Part shown: positions 10,021-21,004 of the stretch, piece after piece
Layout: every line of letters begins with the position of its first letter
How positions within the stretch are numbered: position 1 is the stretch's first letter
DNA from: Zygaena filipendulae
Lineage: Eukaryota > Arthropoda > Insecta > Lepidoptera > Zygaenidae
NCBI GenBank assembly: GCA_907165275.2
Contig: OU015659.1
Span: 8,970,501-9,034,500, forward strand
Direction of reading: 5' to 3'
DNA: 64,000 nucleotides
Made by a program: the position numbers and the translations under genes
The notes under the pieces: model-generated
The model's database searches: none
What the model was told of the DNA's origin: nothing
What the model saw: the letters and a program-made list of their open reading frames with translations, nothing else

Positions 10021-10690
10021 CTGATGGAGTCGTCAGCGTTGTTCAGTTGTTTCCGACTCAACACTTCGCGGACGCGTCTTCGAAAGCCAATTAATCTTGC
10101 TCAAACTTTAACCAGGTTCTTGTAGCGCAATGGAAAGTTCCTTTGCTATTTATGGTTGTCACGGCATTATTAGGGAACTAGCTACTACAGTAGTAGTAGG
10201 TACGTCGGCGTGAAATTAAGATGCCTTTTTCGCAATTTCCACATGGGTAAATGCCACTTTTCATAACATATATTTTTACACTGATCAAATCCAACAAAAT
10301 ATATAATACCCATCGTAGTGTATTAACGATTATTGTGTGTTTATATTGACGTCAAAAAGAGCCACATTATGGGCCAAATTTGAATAAAGGATTTGACTTT
10401 GACTTATTCACCATGACCATAGCACGGCGCGTTAAGATAACACGCCACAAGAAAGGTCTTTCCCTCGTTCTCAAAAAAAGTTTTCTTTCAAAAATCATAT
10501 TTAAAATGTTTTTTTATGGTATGTACCTACCTATGTACATAATATTAATTTCTAATATTATGTTCTCACCTGGAATGTTTGGGAATGTGTTTTTGGGCGC
10601 GTATTTTGCGCAAGGAATATTGGTGTTCTTACTGAATAAAGGTCTAGGTGGCGCTATGTGTTTAGTTAGATATTAAAAATTCAAATGAAA
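10021..10690. other. intergenic
   Basis: 10020-10140 is unique and moderately GC-rich (TCGCGGACGCGTCTTCG at 10066-10082). The following 98-codon plus frame (10380-10676) is rich in Phe/Leu/Met with no recognisable domain, and I treat it as chance. Confidence 0.35.
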
Positions 10691-10691
10691 G

Positions 10692-10749
10692 TTAGGAGTT
10701 CCTGCGGCCATTATAAAACTTATGGGAAAGAAACTAAGGGCACAGCTAG
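10692..10749 (+). mobile_element. Helitron-like 3' remnant
   Basis: GGAGTTCCTGCGGCCATTAT followed by AAACTAAGGGCACAGCTAG, ending in CTAG at 10746-10749. The 5' part is not recognisable. Confidence 0.6.
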
Positions 10750-10794
10750 TTAAATAATTAATAAAAAAAGTTGTAGAAAGCGTAAACAACAATA

Positions 10795-11010
10795 TCTTTA
10801 CATATTATAAAAAAGTCCTCCGCCGAGTCTGTCTGTCTGTCTGTTCGCGATAAACTCAAAAACTACTTACTGAACGGATATTTATGTGGATTTCACCAAT
10901 AGATAGAGTGATTCAAGAGGAAAGTTTATACGTATGTCGTATATAGTTTATCCTGGAATTCCCGCGGAAACCCCGACATTACCGCGGGTGAAACCGCGGT
11001 GGACAGCTAG
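10795..11010 (+). mobile_element. Helitron-like family A3, complete plus copy
   Basis: TC at 10795, then GTCTGTCTGTCTGTTCGCG, AACTCAAAAACTACTTACTG and CACCAATAGATAGAGTGAT. It ends in ACCGCGGGTGAAACCGCGG, a perfect 3' hairpin, and CAGCTAG. The GTCTG array with GTTCGCGATAAACTC marks sub-type A3. Confidence 0.85.
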
Positions 11011-11440
11011 CTGTTAAACTGCTCATTATTCACCTGACAAAACTAACCTATAAGCCCATATCAATGTTAATAGTACCTATTACTCGTAGGTAATCTGATA
11101 CACTGCCGTTATACGAAATGAAAATATATAGGAAAAACATTATAGACAATGGATGTCAAGATTGTATTATATTAGAGAGTGATTTTATTACATCACGAAG
11201 CGATTGATGGGGAACCTAATGGCTGCCCGACCTTCGCAACACGGTATCAGATGTAGATTTGAGATATCAGTGGTGACTGGTGGTTGATAAACGCTAAATC
11301 AAAGATATAAGGTCCAAAATGGATGTATGTCAATTTACAGTAGCAGAGAATAATTGACACGTACGTACACGACAATAGTTTATTATAGAAGTAACAGTAG
11401 GTACTATTTATGTTGTATACTTGACTAATAATTTATTTAC
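11011..11440. other. intergenic
   Basis: Unique AT-rich DNA. 11190-11290 is slightly more complex (ACCTAATGGCTGCCCGACC) but shows no frame or splice pattern. Confidence 0.35.
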
Positions 11441-11494
11441 TTGTAATTTTTACTATAATTTAAACTATTAAAAAAAGTTCGATATTATAATTTT

Positions 11495-11716
11495 TTCCTC
11501 TTCTTTTGTTACCGTCCCGTCCGTGCGTGAGAACGGGCTGCCAACTGAAAACCAGCGCTAGGTGTACCAGTACCACCCGCAGCACCCTGAGTTCACCCCT
11601 TTCGGCAGAGCATGCAAGAGATATCATTGTGTACAAATTTAGATTAGGCACTGTTTATGTTTCATTTTTTTGTGTGTTGTGCTGAAATAAATGTATTTTC
11701 TTCTTCTTCTTCTTCG
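11495..11716 (+). mobile_element. retroposon (LINE/SINE) 3' tail
   Basis: CTGCCAACTGAAAACCAGCG and GCAGCACCCTGAGTTCACCC precede TGTTGTGCTGAAATAAATGT and a (TTC)n end. The AATAAATGTATTTTCTTC tail also occurs at about 4673-4691. The body is too short to assign a clade. Confidence 0.55.
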
Positions 11717-11964
11717 ACCTACCTAAGCACTCGTAGTCATGCGGCGTTTTTTTGTTTCGAGAGTTTGAGCATCTTCCTTTTTCACTTTTTCGCCGTCTGG
11801 AATATGTGGATTTACTTCCGCTAAGGTAGGTTAGTTAGTATCGGATTTTCGTTGAAAATGCGCGTGTAAATTATAATTAACGTATACAGATGCAGTGAAG
11901 CAGTTAATTTGCATTTTAACTAAATTTATGGATTTCACCCGTGCAGATGAGAGGTAAAATAAAT

Positions 11965-12259
11965 TTATGTACTTATAAAACAAAATTGAAGTGTCTGTAA
12001 TTCCAAATTAACAGCTTTTCACTAAATGCCTACGTTACTTGCATAAAAAAATCAATTTTTAAATTTTTATCTGTCTGTCTGTCTGTCTGTTTGTTCCGGC
12101 TAATCTCTGAAACGACTGGATTGATTTTAAGAGGTCTTTCACTGGCAGGTAGCTGATGTTATAAGGAGTAACTTAAGTAACCTACTATATTTTATAATAA
12201 AATAGTTTCTGCGGGACTTTCTCAAAACTCATGTGGGTGAAGCCGCGGGGCACAGCTAG
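11965..12259 (+). mobile_element. Helitron-like copy, sub-type with ATTGAAGT 5' part
   Basis: Parallels 34120-34342 along its length: AAAATTGAAGTGTCTG, AATTAACAGCTTTTCAC, CTGTCTGTCTG, CTAATCTCTGAAACGACTGG. It ends in GGTGAAGCCGCGGGGCACAG then CTAG at 12256-12259. Confidence 0.75.
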
Positions 12260-12776
12260 TTAACAAATAAAAACAAAAAATAAATTTCGATTTAATGAAG
12301 ATGGTATTCACTGGTTTGAATACAATTAAGAATTTAGATGCCTTAACTCTTTAACATTTAGGATACTTTTTTATCCAAACAGAACATAATGTTCACAAAG
12401 AAATCCTGAAACACTCATTTGAGACCATGATGACCCGAATTTAACTATTCAGTATTTTATAAAAATACGTACATACCTATAGATAGTATCTATGTATGTA
12501 ATGAATTACTATTAAATAATATATATATTAATTATAATATAATATACATATTATGTAGATAGGTACTGTCTTTTCCATTTATTAAACTCGTAGTTAATTA
12601 CTGTGAAGATTTACCCGTTTCTATAACAATGGCAATAAATACATAAACAGCCTAATGGATGTCGATAGTAATATCTCGAGTTATATTTAGTGCTCCAGTT
12701 TCTCACCGACGACGTTCAGAATGGATGCGAGTTTCATCGAATGACAGAAAATCTCTATTTTGTAAAGGACGGTCGT
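12260..12776. other. intergenic, AT-rich
   Basis: Includes an (AT)n-like patch at 12517-12555. No gene. 12690-12776 is GC-richer but abuts a Helitron remnant. Confidence 0.35.
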
Positions 12777-12850
12777 GCGGTTGTGCCCGACGGTCTCCGC
12801 GTAAGTTTCGGAAATCCCGCAGGAACTCCAAAATAGTTTAATTTACTCAT
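12777..12850 (-). mobile_element. truncated Helitron-like A5 copy
   Basis: GTTTCGGAAATCCCGCAGG and CAAAATAGTTTAATTTACTC match the start of the 8483-8754 copy. The rest is missing. Confidence 0.6.
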
Positions 12851-13375
12851 GTACACTACGACATGAAAAAACCTGGCAACACCAACAGCATGGTTACAAC
12901 ACATGAGTGACTGCCCAAAGAAAGTCGTGAGACGGCCATTCGTTCATAAGGTGTAAGTATGAATAGGCGAAGTGTCATTAATACTAGCATTTCAGTGTAA
13001 GTTGCTGTGATTTATGTCCATGCGGCGTCAATTAATCTTCTTTCACGACTGATTGCGGTCGAGTTACACTCGCTGGCACAATCTGCCAATCCGCTGTACC
13101 TATCTAGATTGTCTATCCATCCATGTCTTATATTTGGACATGGCATTGGACTTGAGCTGATGTTTTGATTATATTCGTGACTAGATAATCTAGACATCTG
13201 ATGCACTGTCACTCGGGACTAACTTACAAACCACTGAGCAAATAATCACAACGTTACAAACGTGTTTTGGCATGAAATTTTTCCTATGTTACAGAGAAAA
13301 TTGTTTCCTATCAATGCAAGAATTTTTAAGAATCGAAACTCAATACTTAGTTCAAGATATTATTTTACTTTTACT
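12851..13375. other. unidentified complex sequence
   Basis: A 66-codon minus frame (13012-13212) has no recognisable motif. CCACTGAGCAAATAATCAC (13241-13259) recurs inverted near 19042-19065, so part of this is a dispersed repeat end. Confidence 0.35.
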
Positions 13376-13550
13376 TGCCTTTTTCCAGCGGTTTCACCCA
13401 AGGTAATTTCGGAGTTCCCGGGGGAATTCCGGGACACCTTACAACGTGTGTGCAAAATTTTGTGATGATCGGTTGAAGCGTTAAGGCATGAAGCGTAACA
13501 AACCAACAAACAAATAAAGAAACTCACTTTCGTGTTTATACTAGTACCTA
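13376..13550 (-). mobile_element. Helitron-like family A1, minus
   Basis: CAGCGGTTTCACCCAAGG, GGAGTTCCCGGGGGAATTCC, GATGATCGGTTGAAGCG and AACAAACAAATAAAGAAACTC appear in family order. The 3' CTAG is decayed. Confidence 0.75.
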
Positions 13551-13779
13551 CTAGCGTACCTACTACCTAGCTACCTAGTAGGTACCTATTATTTTTTTTT
13601 ATAACTTTTCGGGCTTTTAAATATACCTTAACTTCTTTGGGCACGGGGGAAGATTTGTAGGTAGTAAAAAAAAAACATCCTTGGGTGCCGATTCGAACCT
13701 CACGGTTTGTATTGGAAATATTGTTTTATTTTTCCATAGGTGTACTTCTTTTCAGTTAAAATTTTGGTTTATTCTAGAA

Positions 13780-14088
13780 CTAGCTGTGCCCCGCGGTTTC
13801 ATCTGCGCGAAAGGTTTTTATTAAACAAATTTTTTCCCGACATCCGATTTCAATAAAACAAAGCCTATATGTAGCTCCAGGCTAAGCTTAATCTACCTGT
13901 GGAAACCACATGATAATCCGTTCAGTAGATTCGGAGATTATCGCAAACAGACATACAGAAAAACAGAAAATATTTTAAAAAATCCTTTTTTGTGTTTGGT
14001 TACTCTTCATATATCGTCCCCTGTCAGTTTTTGTTAAAAATATTCAATGTACAGAATCGCGGATTCTACTCTTTTTTTTTAGTATAGA
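13780..14088 (-). mobile_element. Helitron-like family A4, minus, complete
   Basis: Starts CTAGCTGTGCCCCGCGG. It contains CTCCAGGCTAAGCTTAATCT, ATAATCCGTTCAGTAGATTC and TTTGGTTACTCTTCATATAT, and ends with AGAATCGCGGATTCTACTC before TATAGA. The ATTCAATGTACAGAATCGCG end defines A4; other copies are at 16422-16689 and 55283-55490. Confidence 0.8.
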
Positions 14089-14489
14089 TAGATGAAGACT
14101 GAAGAACAGATAGTATATTTTAGACGTATCTATGCTAATACATAGTACTATTGTACTTATGTAGGTACAATGGATAAATGATTTTCATTGTACAATTTCG
14201 ACAACTGTTATAATTACAATATTGTCCGGTAGTGACTCACAAAAGAAACTAGAATAAAAACCAACTTGAAGGAAATTTGATTGTTGACTGAAAGTTCTCT
14301 ACTTACCATGAAATTTGGATTGTTAGAAACTTTGTTAGGTAATTTAATATATATTTTTTAATCATTTTCCCTGTTGAAAAGACCAATAAAACAAAATTAA
14401 TTGGCTTAAACATATTTAGGTATGTTTTGTCATTATTTTAGATGCCTAGGAGATGGATTATTTTGAAATGAAAAGTAGTTCAGTAGTAA

Positions 14490-14691
14490 TCCCTACTAAT
14501 ATCTATTATAAATGCGAAAGTATTATAACTCTGTCTATCTATCCGTTATGCTTTCACACCTTAACGACACAACTGATCATCATAAAATTTTTGCATTACA
14601 CGTTGTCAGAGCTACAGAAAAGAACATAAATAAAGTACTTTTTATTCTCGCAGCAACTTAACGCGTCTGAAACCGCGGGTGAAATAGCTAT
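14490..14691 (+). mobile_element. Helitron-like family A1, plus
   Basis: TC at 14490, ATTATAAATGCGAAAGTATT, ACAACTGATCATCATAAAAT, then a GCGTCTGAAACCGCGGGTG end and a degenerate AGCTAT terminus. Confidence 0.75.
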
Positions 14692-14692
14692 C

Positions 14693-14866
14693 TTAAAATA
14701 TGAAAGTTTATTGTTTGTTTGTTACGCTTTTACGCCTTAATCACTCAACAGATCATCATACAATTTCTCATATATATACGTTTTCAGGGGAACAAAGAAG
14801 GACATAGGGTACTTTTTATCCCGGAATTCTCGCGGGAACTCCGCAAATAACGCGGGTAATAGCTAT
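14693..14866 (+). mobile_element. Helitron-like family A1, plus, 5' end lost
   Basis: Directly follows the previous copy in the same orientation: TTTGTTTGTTACGCTTTTAC, ATCCCGGAATTCTCGCGGG, then CGCGGGTAATAGCTAT. The two copies make a head-to-tail dimer. Confidence 0.7.
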
Positions 14867-15297
14867 AGAAGTAAATAAAAAACAGTTTTAAACTTCGATG
14901 CTTTACAAAGACTTCAACTTCGAGCTAAATATTGTCAGCTATTATTTATGTGCAATACTCAGAGAGGTAGGACATAATACCTAAAGACTTTAGTGTTGAA
15001 AATTTCATTTGCAACGCGCGTCCATTACTAGTCATTTAACTTTAGCAGTTAAACTATGTTCCAAGTGAAATTAGAGCGGTGTGGTTAAGTCTCAAGACTA
15101 CATATTTGATGGTTGTTTTATAGGTATACTTATACATAAGCAGCTATTTAATGCTCAGCATTAATTACAATCATTTAGTAGATTTAACTTGGTTAGTTTA
15201 CTAAAGAGAGACCACAAAGAGACCACAGCTTAATTGCATATTAAAAAAAAATCAACAGTACACAAATGATTTTTTGATTAGGTATTTTTCCAGAACG
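14867..15297. other. intergenic
   Basis: Unique AT-rich sequence with no coding or repeat signal I recognise. Confidence 0.35.
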
Positions 15298-15630
15298 GGA
15301 ATTTTTACGGGATAGAATCCGTGACGAAATCATCCGGCAGAGGACCAAAGTAATAGACATCATCCAGAAGTGTAGCAAGCTGAAGTGGCAGTGGGCTGCT
15401 CACATCTGTCGCAGAACCGATGAGCGTTGGAGTAGACGGGTTCTGGAATGGAGACCACGTCTCGGTAAGCGTAGTGTTGGACGCCCCCCTGCCTGATGGA
15501 CCGATGACCTGAGGAAGGTCGCTGGTAGTGGCTGGATGAGGAAAGCGGGAGATCGTGTACTGTGGCGTGCCCTTGGGGAGGCCTACGTCCAGCAGTGGAC
15601 TGCAATAGGCTGATTGATTGATTGATTTTT
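15298..15630 (+). pseudogene. 3' end of RTE-like LINE (endonuclease-reverse transcriptase C-terminus)
   Basis: The plus frame reads KLKWQWAAHICRRTDERWSR, then VLEWRPRLGKRSVGRPPA, a stop, WTDDLRKVAGSGWMRKAGD and WRALGEAYVQQWTAIG, then a stop. This is the characteristic C-terminal tail of insect RTE-type endonuclease-reverse transcriptases. One in-frame TGA sits where the family usually has Arg (a CGA to TGA change). A (TTGA)n tail follows (15611-15627), typical of RTE 3' ends. It is a dead-on-arrival 5' truncation; endonuclease and RT domains are absent. Confidence 0.85.
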
Positions 15631-16217
15631 CCAGGTAACCTATATACTATAGGAAAGGTATATTATTATAGGAAAGGCAGTATTTTGAATATCATAATTG
15701 ATTTTTTTAAATATAAATCGCTATGCTTTGTTATGTTAGACAGAAAACTAACGATTGCTGAAATTAAAAAAAACCTACCACAACAATATCAACCATGTAG
15801 GTACCTACACACTCCAGATCCTTCACGCTTCAGACGCTTAAACTAATCACCTAAATAAACTGTTTTAATATTTTTCAACTGTCTCAAATATAAATAGCCC
15901 TTGCAGTGCTTCTCGTCAGTCAACGCGTAGTATTTTATTACATTCGAAGCGAGCTCGCTTCGTCTGTTCCCTTAATTATTTCTATTTTAACACTAAAAAA
16001 AAAAAAGTCACCCACCCTGTATTTAAGCATCGGATTTTGTGATAAATTTAGCCTCCCCATTTTCTATTTTTTATACCGGTTTATAATTAACACTCTTGAA
16101 AAAAGATGTCACCTTTCAACTTCGAGTTGTTTATTTTCAGTTAACGTTGTGTTTTTGTTTTTATTATTCGTGAGTGACATTGGGTGTTTAGCAATGGATT
16201 TTGAATGTATCTATCTA
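15631..16217. other. intergenic
   Basis: Short chance frames only (15622-15846, 15906-16235), low-complexity in composition. No repeat recognised. Confidence 0.35.
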
Positions 16218-16406
16218 TCCTTATTAATTTTATAAATTGCGAAAGTGAGTTTGTTTGTTTGTTACGCTTTTACGCCTCAACGGAACATCATGATATTTTG
16301 CATACACGATTTCAGGGGTACAAAGAAGGACATACGGAACTTTTTATCTCGAAATTCCCGCGGGAACTCCGAAATTACCACGGGTAACACCGAGGGGAAC
16401 AGCTAG
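16218..16406 (+). mobile_element. Helitron-like family A1, plus, complete
   Basis: TC at 16218, GTTTGTTTGTTACGCTTTTA, AATTCCCGCGGGAACTCC, AGGGGAACAGCTAG ending at 16406. It carries the exact internal palindrome TTCCCGCGGGAA. Confidence 0.82.
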
Positions 16407-16421
16407 CTACCTACTTTAATA

Positions 16422-16689
16422 GAACAGTATAGAATCCGCGATTCTGTACATTGAATATTTTTACCAAACGTTGAGAGGGGGCGACAAAAGAAGAATAACC
16501 AACCATAAGAAAGTTTTTAAACTGTCTGTTCGCGATAATCTCTGAATCTACAGAACAGATTGCGATGCGGTTTTCAGCTTAGCCTGGAGCAACTTAAAGA
16601 CTTCGTGTTATTTAAATTGGATCTCGGGAAAAAGTTATTACTAATAGTTAATAACGTTTCACGCGATTGAAACCGCGGGCCACATCTAG
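16422..16689 (+). mobile_element. Helitron-like family A4, plus
   Basis: Begins GAATCCGCGATTCTGTACAT, then TCTGTTCGCGATAATCTCTG and CTTAGCCTGGAGC, ending CGCGGGCCACATCTAG. It is the reverse-orientation partner of 13780-14088. Confidence 0.8.
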
Positions 16690-16868
16690 TTTTGTAGTAA
16701 AAAACGAAGAGGCAAAAGAAATTATATGAAAAGCGAAAAAAAAGTCCTTATTAGACTTTTCTTAAAGTTAAAGCGTAAAAACTTTATAATAGGTTTTAAC
16801 TTTTCGTAGGAAGCCATATAATGCTTTTCTCAATAAACCCACAGCGGTCATACTTGTTAAGTTGTCAA

Positions 16869-16945
16869 TCCTTAATATCTTACCTTATAAATGCAAATGT
16901 GAATTTGTTTGTTTGTTACGCTTTCACGCTTAAACTATACGTCTT
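16869..16945 (+). mobile_element. Helitron-like 5' fragment
   Basis: TC, CTTATAAATGCAAATGTG, TTTGTTTGTTACGCTTTCAC; then family similarity stops. Confidence 0.6.
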
Positions 16946-17089
16946 TTTATGATTTTCAACAAAACACATTTCATGAAACTGTTTATTCAAAGAAAAATGT
17001 CTTATATTACAAAGATAACAATGCAATGAATCTTAAACCCACTAGGACTACTCCACTTGATTAAAATACGTATAAAAAGGTGGCTAATT

Positions 17090-17400
17090 TAATTTACCTT
17101 CAATAAAATTCCGGTCACGACTCGGCCCTATTGGTGCGCCACACCTCGCGAAAATCCCCAATAACCGCTAAAAGAATGACGGCCATTACTGGCCCCTTAT
17201 TTTATGCTCCTCGGATATTATTTCCGGTCATGCCACCGTTCTTCTGATCTATTAATGTTTTTATTGTTCTTATAAAATTAATAGATGGGGGCCATTGACA
17301 TCGCCTTTGGTTTTGTTATGATTGGAAAGTTTCATCGGGTAATTTTTCGATACCCCTGAGGCGTGTTCACATTAAGTTCATAGTTTGCCTAGTTCATACT
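17090..17400. other. unique GC-richer island
   Basis: GTCACGACTCGGCCCTATTG, GCGCCACACCTCGCGAAAAT and ACGGCCATTACTGGCCCC stand out from the AT-rich surroundings and match no other sequence in the window. No open frame of note. Candidate conserved non-coding or regulatory DNA, on composition only. Confidence 0.3.
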
Positions 17401-17434
17401 AGAATAAAACTTTAACATAAGTTCCAGATGCCAA

Positions 17435-17482
17435 TCCTACTATATTATAAATGTGAAAGTGTGGATGTTTGGATGTTTGTTT
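17435..17482 (+). mobile_element. Helitron-like 5' fragment
   Basis: TCCTACTATATTATAAATGT and GTGGATGTTTGGATGTTTGT, cut off by the start of the next element. Confidence 0.65.
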
Positions 17483-18126
17483 CAAAAACCAAAAATAACA
17501 AAATACCGATTTAATCCAAAAGACAAAAATACACGTAATATATTATTGGTTTGAGCTACTACTGATTGGTTTGAATTCGATGCCAAGCCCGCTTGTGTCA
17601 GCTCACTTGGGTTGCTCTTCTCACGATGAGCTCGTGGCGGGAGTGGACTTAGCCCATCTACACATCTACTCCATATTTGGCTTGTCACCGACTTCAAACC
17701 GATCAGTAGTAGCACAAACTAATAATATATTATTACGCGTATTTTTGTCTTTTGAATTAAATCGGTATTTTGTTATTTTTGGCTTTTTAGTTTTGTGTTT
17801 TTGGAAGTCGGTTTTTATTTTTTTGTCAAAATTTTATTTATTGCTCGCTTTTTAGTGGGTTGGTTTTACGATTTACTTTAAAAAATACTCAAATCGCTAT
17901 AGGTGAGCCTATAAAAATTTTTGAAGAGTTCCCACGATTTCTCCAAGATCTCATCATCCGATCCCGACTTGGTGGCAATGGGACCTAAGTTGGAGTATAC
18001 CCTTTCAAACAAAAAAAGATTTTTCCAAATCGGTCCATCCGTCTTCGAGGAATCGCGTAACAAACATACAAAAAAAAACAACATTCAGACGGATTGAAAA
18101 CCTCCTCCTTTTTGGAAAGTCGGTTA
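17483..18126 (-). mobile_element. CCGACTTCAAAAAGGAGGAGG-type element with internal hairpin
   Basis: Read on the minus strand it starts AACCGACTTTCCAAAAAGG and GAGGTTTTCAATCCGTC. It then runs past GACGGATGGACCGATTTGG. Its far half (17483-17800) is a long imperfect inverted repeat: CAAAAATAACAAAATACCG pairs with its complement near 17762-17780, and CTACTACTGATTGG near 17555-17570 pairs with GATCAGTAGTAG (17700-17711). A second copy start lies at 43796. The family is common in Lepidoptera; the superfamily is not assigned here. Confidence 0.65.
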
Positions 18127-20530
18127 AAAAGTAGTATTGATGGGACACTGGCGTAAGCGCCCCTCCTGATACCATGCGCCAAAACCACGGGCACCTGCAG
18201 AGTGCAGTTTATTAATAAATCATTACCATTTTAAAGGTCCTTGAACCCAGCACCTCATTTGTCACTCGGTTTTTCATTTAATTTTGATTGATTGAAACCA
18301 CCTAAAAGCTAGTGTAACAATTTATTTCTCGAACAATGTAGGTATGTTGACATTATGTTGACAATAGTGTTTGCCTTAATCTTGCTTAGATATTTCTGTA
18401 TTATTTGATAAAGGGCTGTCCATAACAAAGTGACAACTGATGGAGGCCGGTAAGAAGGATGGGTGAGATAGGTAAGATAACCTGCAAATATAGATGGTAA
18501 CTATCACAGAAAAAATATACCTATTAACTAGAGAGGACATGTAGGCAGAGTAGGCGCAGAAAGTTAAAGTGAATACTCTATGTTTCCCAAAACTTCTTTT
18601 GCTGGCATCCCAAGCATATTTTTCAAAATATTCCCCAAACAGTGAATATCGAAAACAATAACTAAGTGAAAACGTAACCAAATGGGAACTAATACATTTA
18701 TTTAGTTTAATGTACTTACTATTAAGTGTATGTTTTTTTGCGTGATGAATGGTTTTGATGTATACGATAATCACCCGACGACACTGGTATTCATTTGTTT
18801 CCATATATAACTCACGATGAGTTGATGTCCCTTCTATCTCTTCTAGGACTACAGAGTAGTCCAGGCCAGCGACACTCCCTTGAACCAAAAGTTACTATGA
18901 ATTTATGCGCGAACTTTTTTACCAACTATGGAATACTTAACCAAATTTCTATGACCGCGTCATACATTGCATTGGTATGGTTGGCACAAAATGCTTTCAT
19001 AGATCGGATCAGCGATTAGTATGGAAGTGCCTACTCTTAAAACGTAGTGATTATTTGCTCAGTGGAGTAGTCCTTGCTATGTGTTGGTAACGAAACATAC
19101 GCAGTGACGGATTTTCCTTAAGTCGTGTAGGCATGAAGACCCGCTATAGAGGCTGCAGTACTATACGGAACGTAGCTCTACAATTTTATGAAGTTCTATT
19201 ATACCTACTACAGAGAAAGGAGTTCGCTAGCTAAAGTTAGGATTTCTCTACCTCTGAAGGGTGCTTTAGCGATACGTGTGCGGGTTTCCTCATGATGTTT
19301 TCTTACACGCGATTTACCACCGACTTAGCTAGTAAACTATTTCATTTGTATATCATACACATAGAATGGACAACTCTCAATTTTACAAGTGAGTAAATTT
19401 TACAAGTAAATAAAGCAACGAAAATGAATAATTACTCTCTAAATCAGAATTATAGACCACGTTCTGGCAGTTTTTAAATAAAATCAGAGCAGAGGCGCAT
19501 GCAGACAAATGACGACAGACGAAACAAATGAAGGCTATAAGGAAAACATGGGGGGAACTTTGAATAGATTATTGTCGTCTATATTATTAATATATAAAGA
19601 ACATAAAACGGTATCAGCTACTTACACGCCATTTGACAGGGTAAATATTAAATAGATGTCGAATTAAAAGTTTTCCTAAAATTTCCATCGTTTATCTATA
19701 AATTTATTTTTAATTTTTTAAGTTTTTACTTTGTTAAAAATCAAGTAGGTACCTAAGTTTAATATTAAAGGCGTCTGAAATCTAAATAACTTTTGAACGT
19801 CATATCCCCGGCAAAACTACCCCGGAGCTCGTTTATCTTCTATAGAGGAAACGTATACTATCATGGTGTATTTGTACAATGTACAGTTCGAGTTTACAGA
19901 GTGTAAGTATTGAACAAATATATCATAATAATCGATTGTCGTCTGAAATGTCTAAAAATGGGTGACATTAATTGTTATTAAAAAAAAATCAATTGAGTAC
20001 AAGATTTTACAGAAAGGTGTAGTAGATTTCTAGATTACATTTAAAGATTCAAATCTAGAAATCTTATACAATAATTTGATATGGTATTTAGCTCAAAACT
20101 TTACTTCAAAATTTCATAACAAAAATAAAAAAATGTTTTTATCGACCACTTCCGTAACAAAATAAACATGTCACATCACTGGGTAGTGGGTGGGTCATGA
20201 ACTGGTTACAGGTGACGGGTTCAAGATCATTTGATGCAATTTATCACCGTTGGGGTGCTGAGACAAATTAATAACACCAAACCTAGCAAATTTTAAGAAT
20301 GTTTATTTCATGATACCGGTTCAGTTATCATTGCAGACGATAACGTGAACACGATCGTGAAATATGACTACACCCTTCTGTAAGATCCTGTATATTTGAG
20401 CGCGCAAGTTGCCGAAGCGCTAACGGACCATAATCTTAAAGAGTGCCACTGCCATGAATACAATGCAAAGGTTTGTGTTAATTTCTCGTAAACCCATATG
20501 TTTTTTAAAGTTTTCTCTGGAATTTTTTTT
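18127..20530. other. intergenic with one unexplained 170-codon minus frame
   Basis: 18376-18888 minus is open for 170 codons but has no recognised domain, a mix rich in Ser/Tyr/Cys, and no clear splice or promoter context. The plus-strand GTGATTATTTGCTCAGTGG (about 19047-19065) is an inverted copy of sequence at 13241-13259. 20160-20240 is moderately GC-rich with a B-box-like GGTTCAAGATC, with no tRNA fold. Otherwise featureless. Confidence 0.35.
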
Positions 20531-20570
20531 TAATTTTTTTTTTTTTAATTTTTTTTTTTATTTACCAGCA
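20521..20570. repeat. T-rich low-complexity tract
   Basis: Runs of T broken by AA (20524-20561); resembles an old poly(A) tail on the minus strand. Confidence 0.5.
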
Positions 20571-20674
20571 CATAATTATACAGTAAAAGTTACAGCATAG
20601 TATGTTATTATATTTGGTGCGTTGGTTTTGGTGGTTTAGTGTTTTTTTAATATATTTATACTTTAATACTTACA

Positions 20675-21004
20675 TTAGGCTAGTTTCCTGGGTAAAAAAA
20701 TCAAAATTCTATTTAGTCCGTCAGTTAGATAATAAAAAAATAAAGACACGTATTTTTTGCTTTTTTATAACAATGGAAATATGCATAGATAAAGCGCATT
20801 AAAGTTTAGGGTGGGGGACTCGTGATGTCACAGCTCGCTATAACGTGCGAACAAACTGTAGCGAGGCGTGACGTCATGTGAAATTTCGACTTGATATATC
20901 TCCGTTATTTTTTGGTTACATAAAAAATAAAAAAATACGTGTCCAATATTTTTTAATAATCTACAAAACGGACTAAAAAAAGAAAATTTAGGAAACTAGC
21001 CTAA
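20675..21004. mobile_element. TAGTCCGT-type MITE, intact copy
   Basis: Perfect 15-bp terminal inverted repeats TTAGGCTAGTTTCCT and AGGAAACTAGCCTAA. Sub-terminal TTTAGTCCGTCAGTTAG at the left and ACGGACTAAAAAAAG at the right. The internal TGACGTCA-like and CCGTTATTTTTTG blocks are shared with 25385, 26862 and 35078. No coding capacity. About 330 bp, consistent with a cut-and-paste non-autonomous DNA transposon. Confidence 0.85.

Noticed and set aside
13681..13706. Reverse B-box-like GATTCGAACC suggesting a minus-strand tRNA or SINE
   Set aside because: No A box or foldable tRNA at the expected distance and no SINE body recognised.
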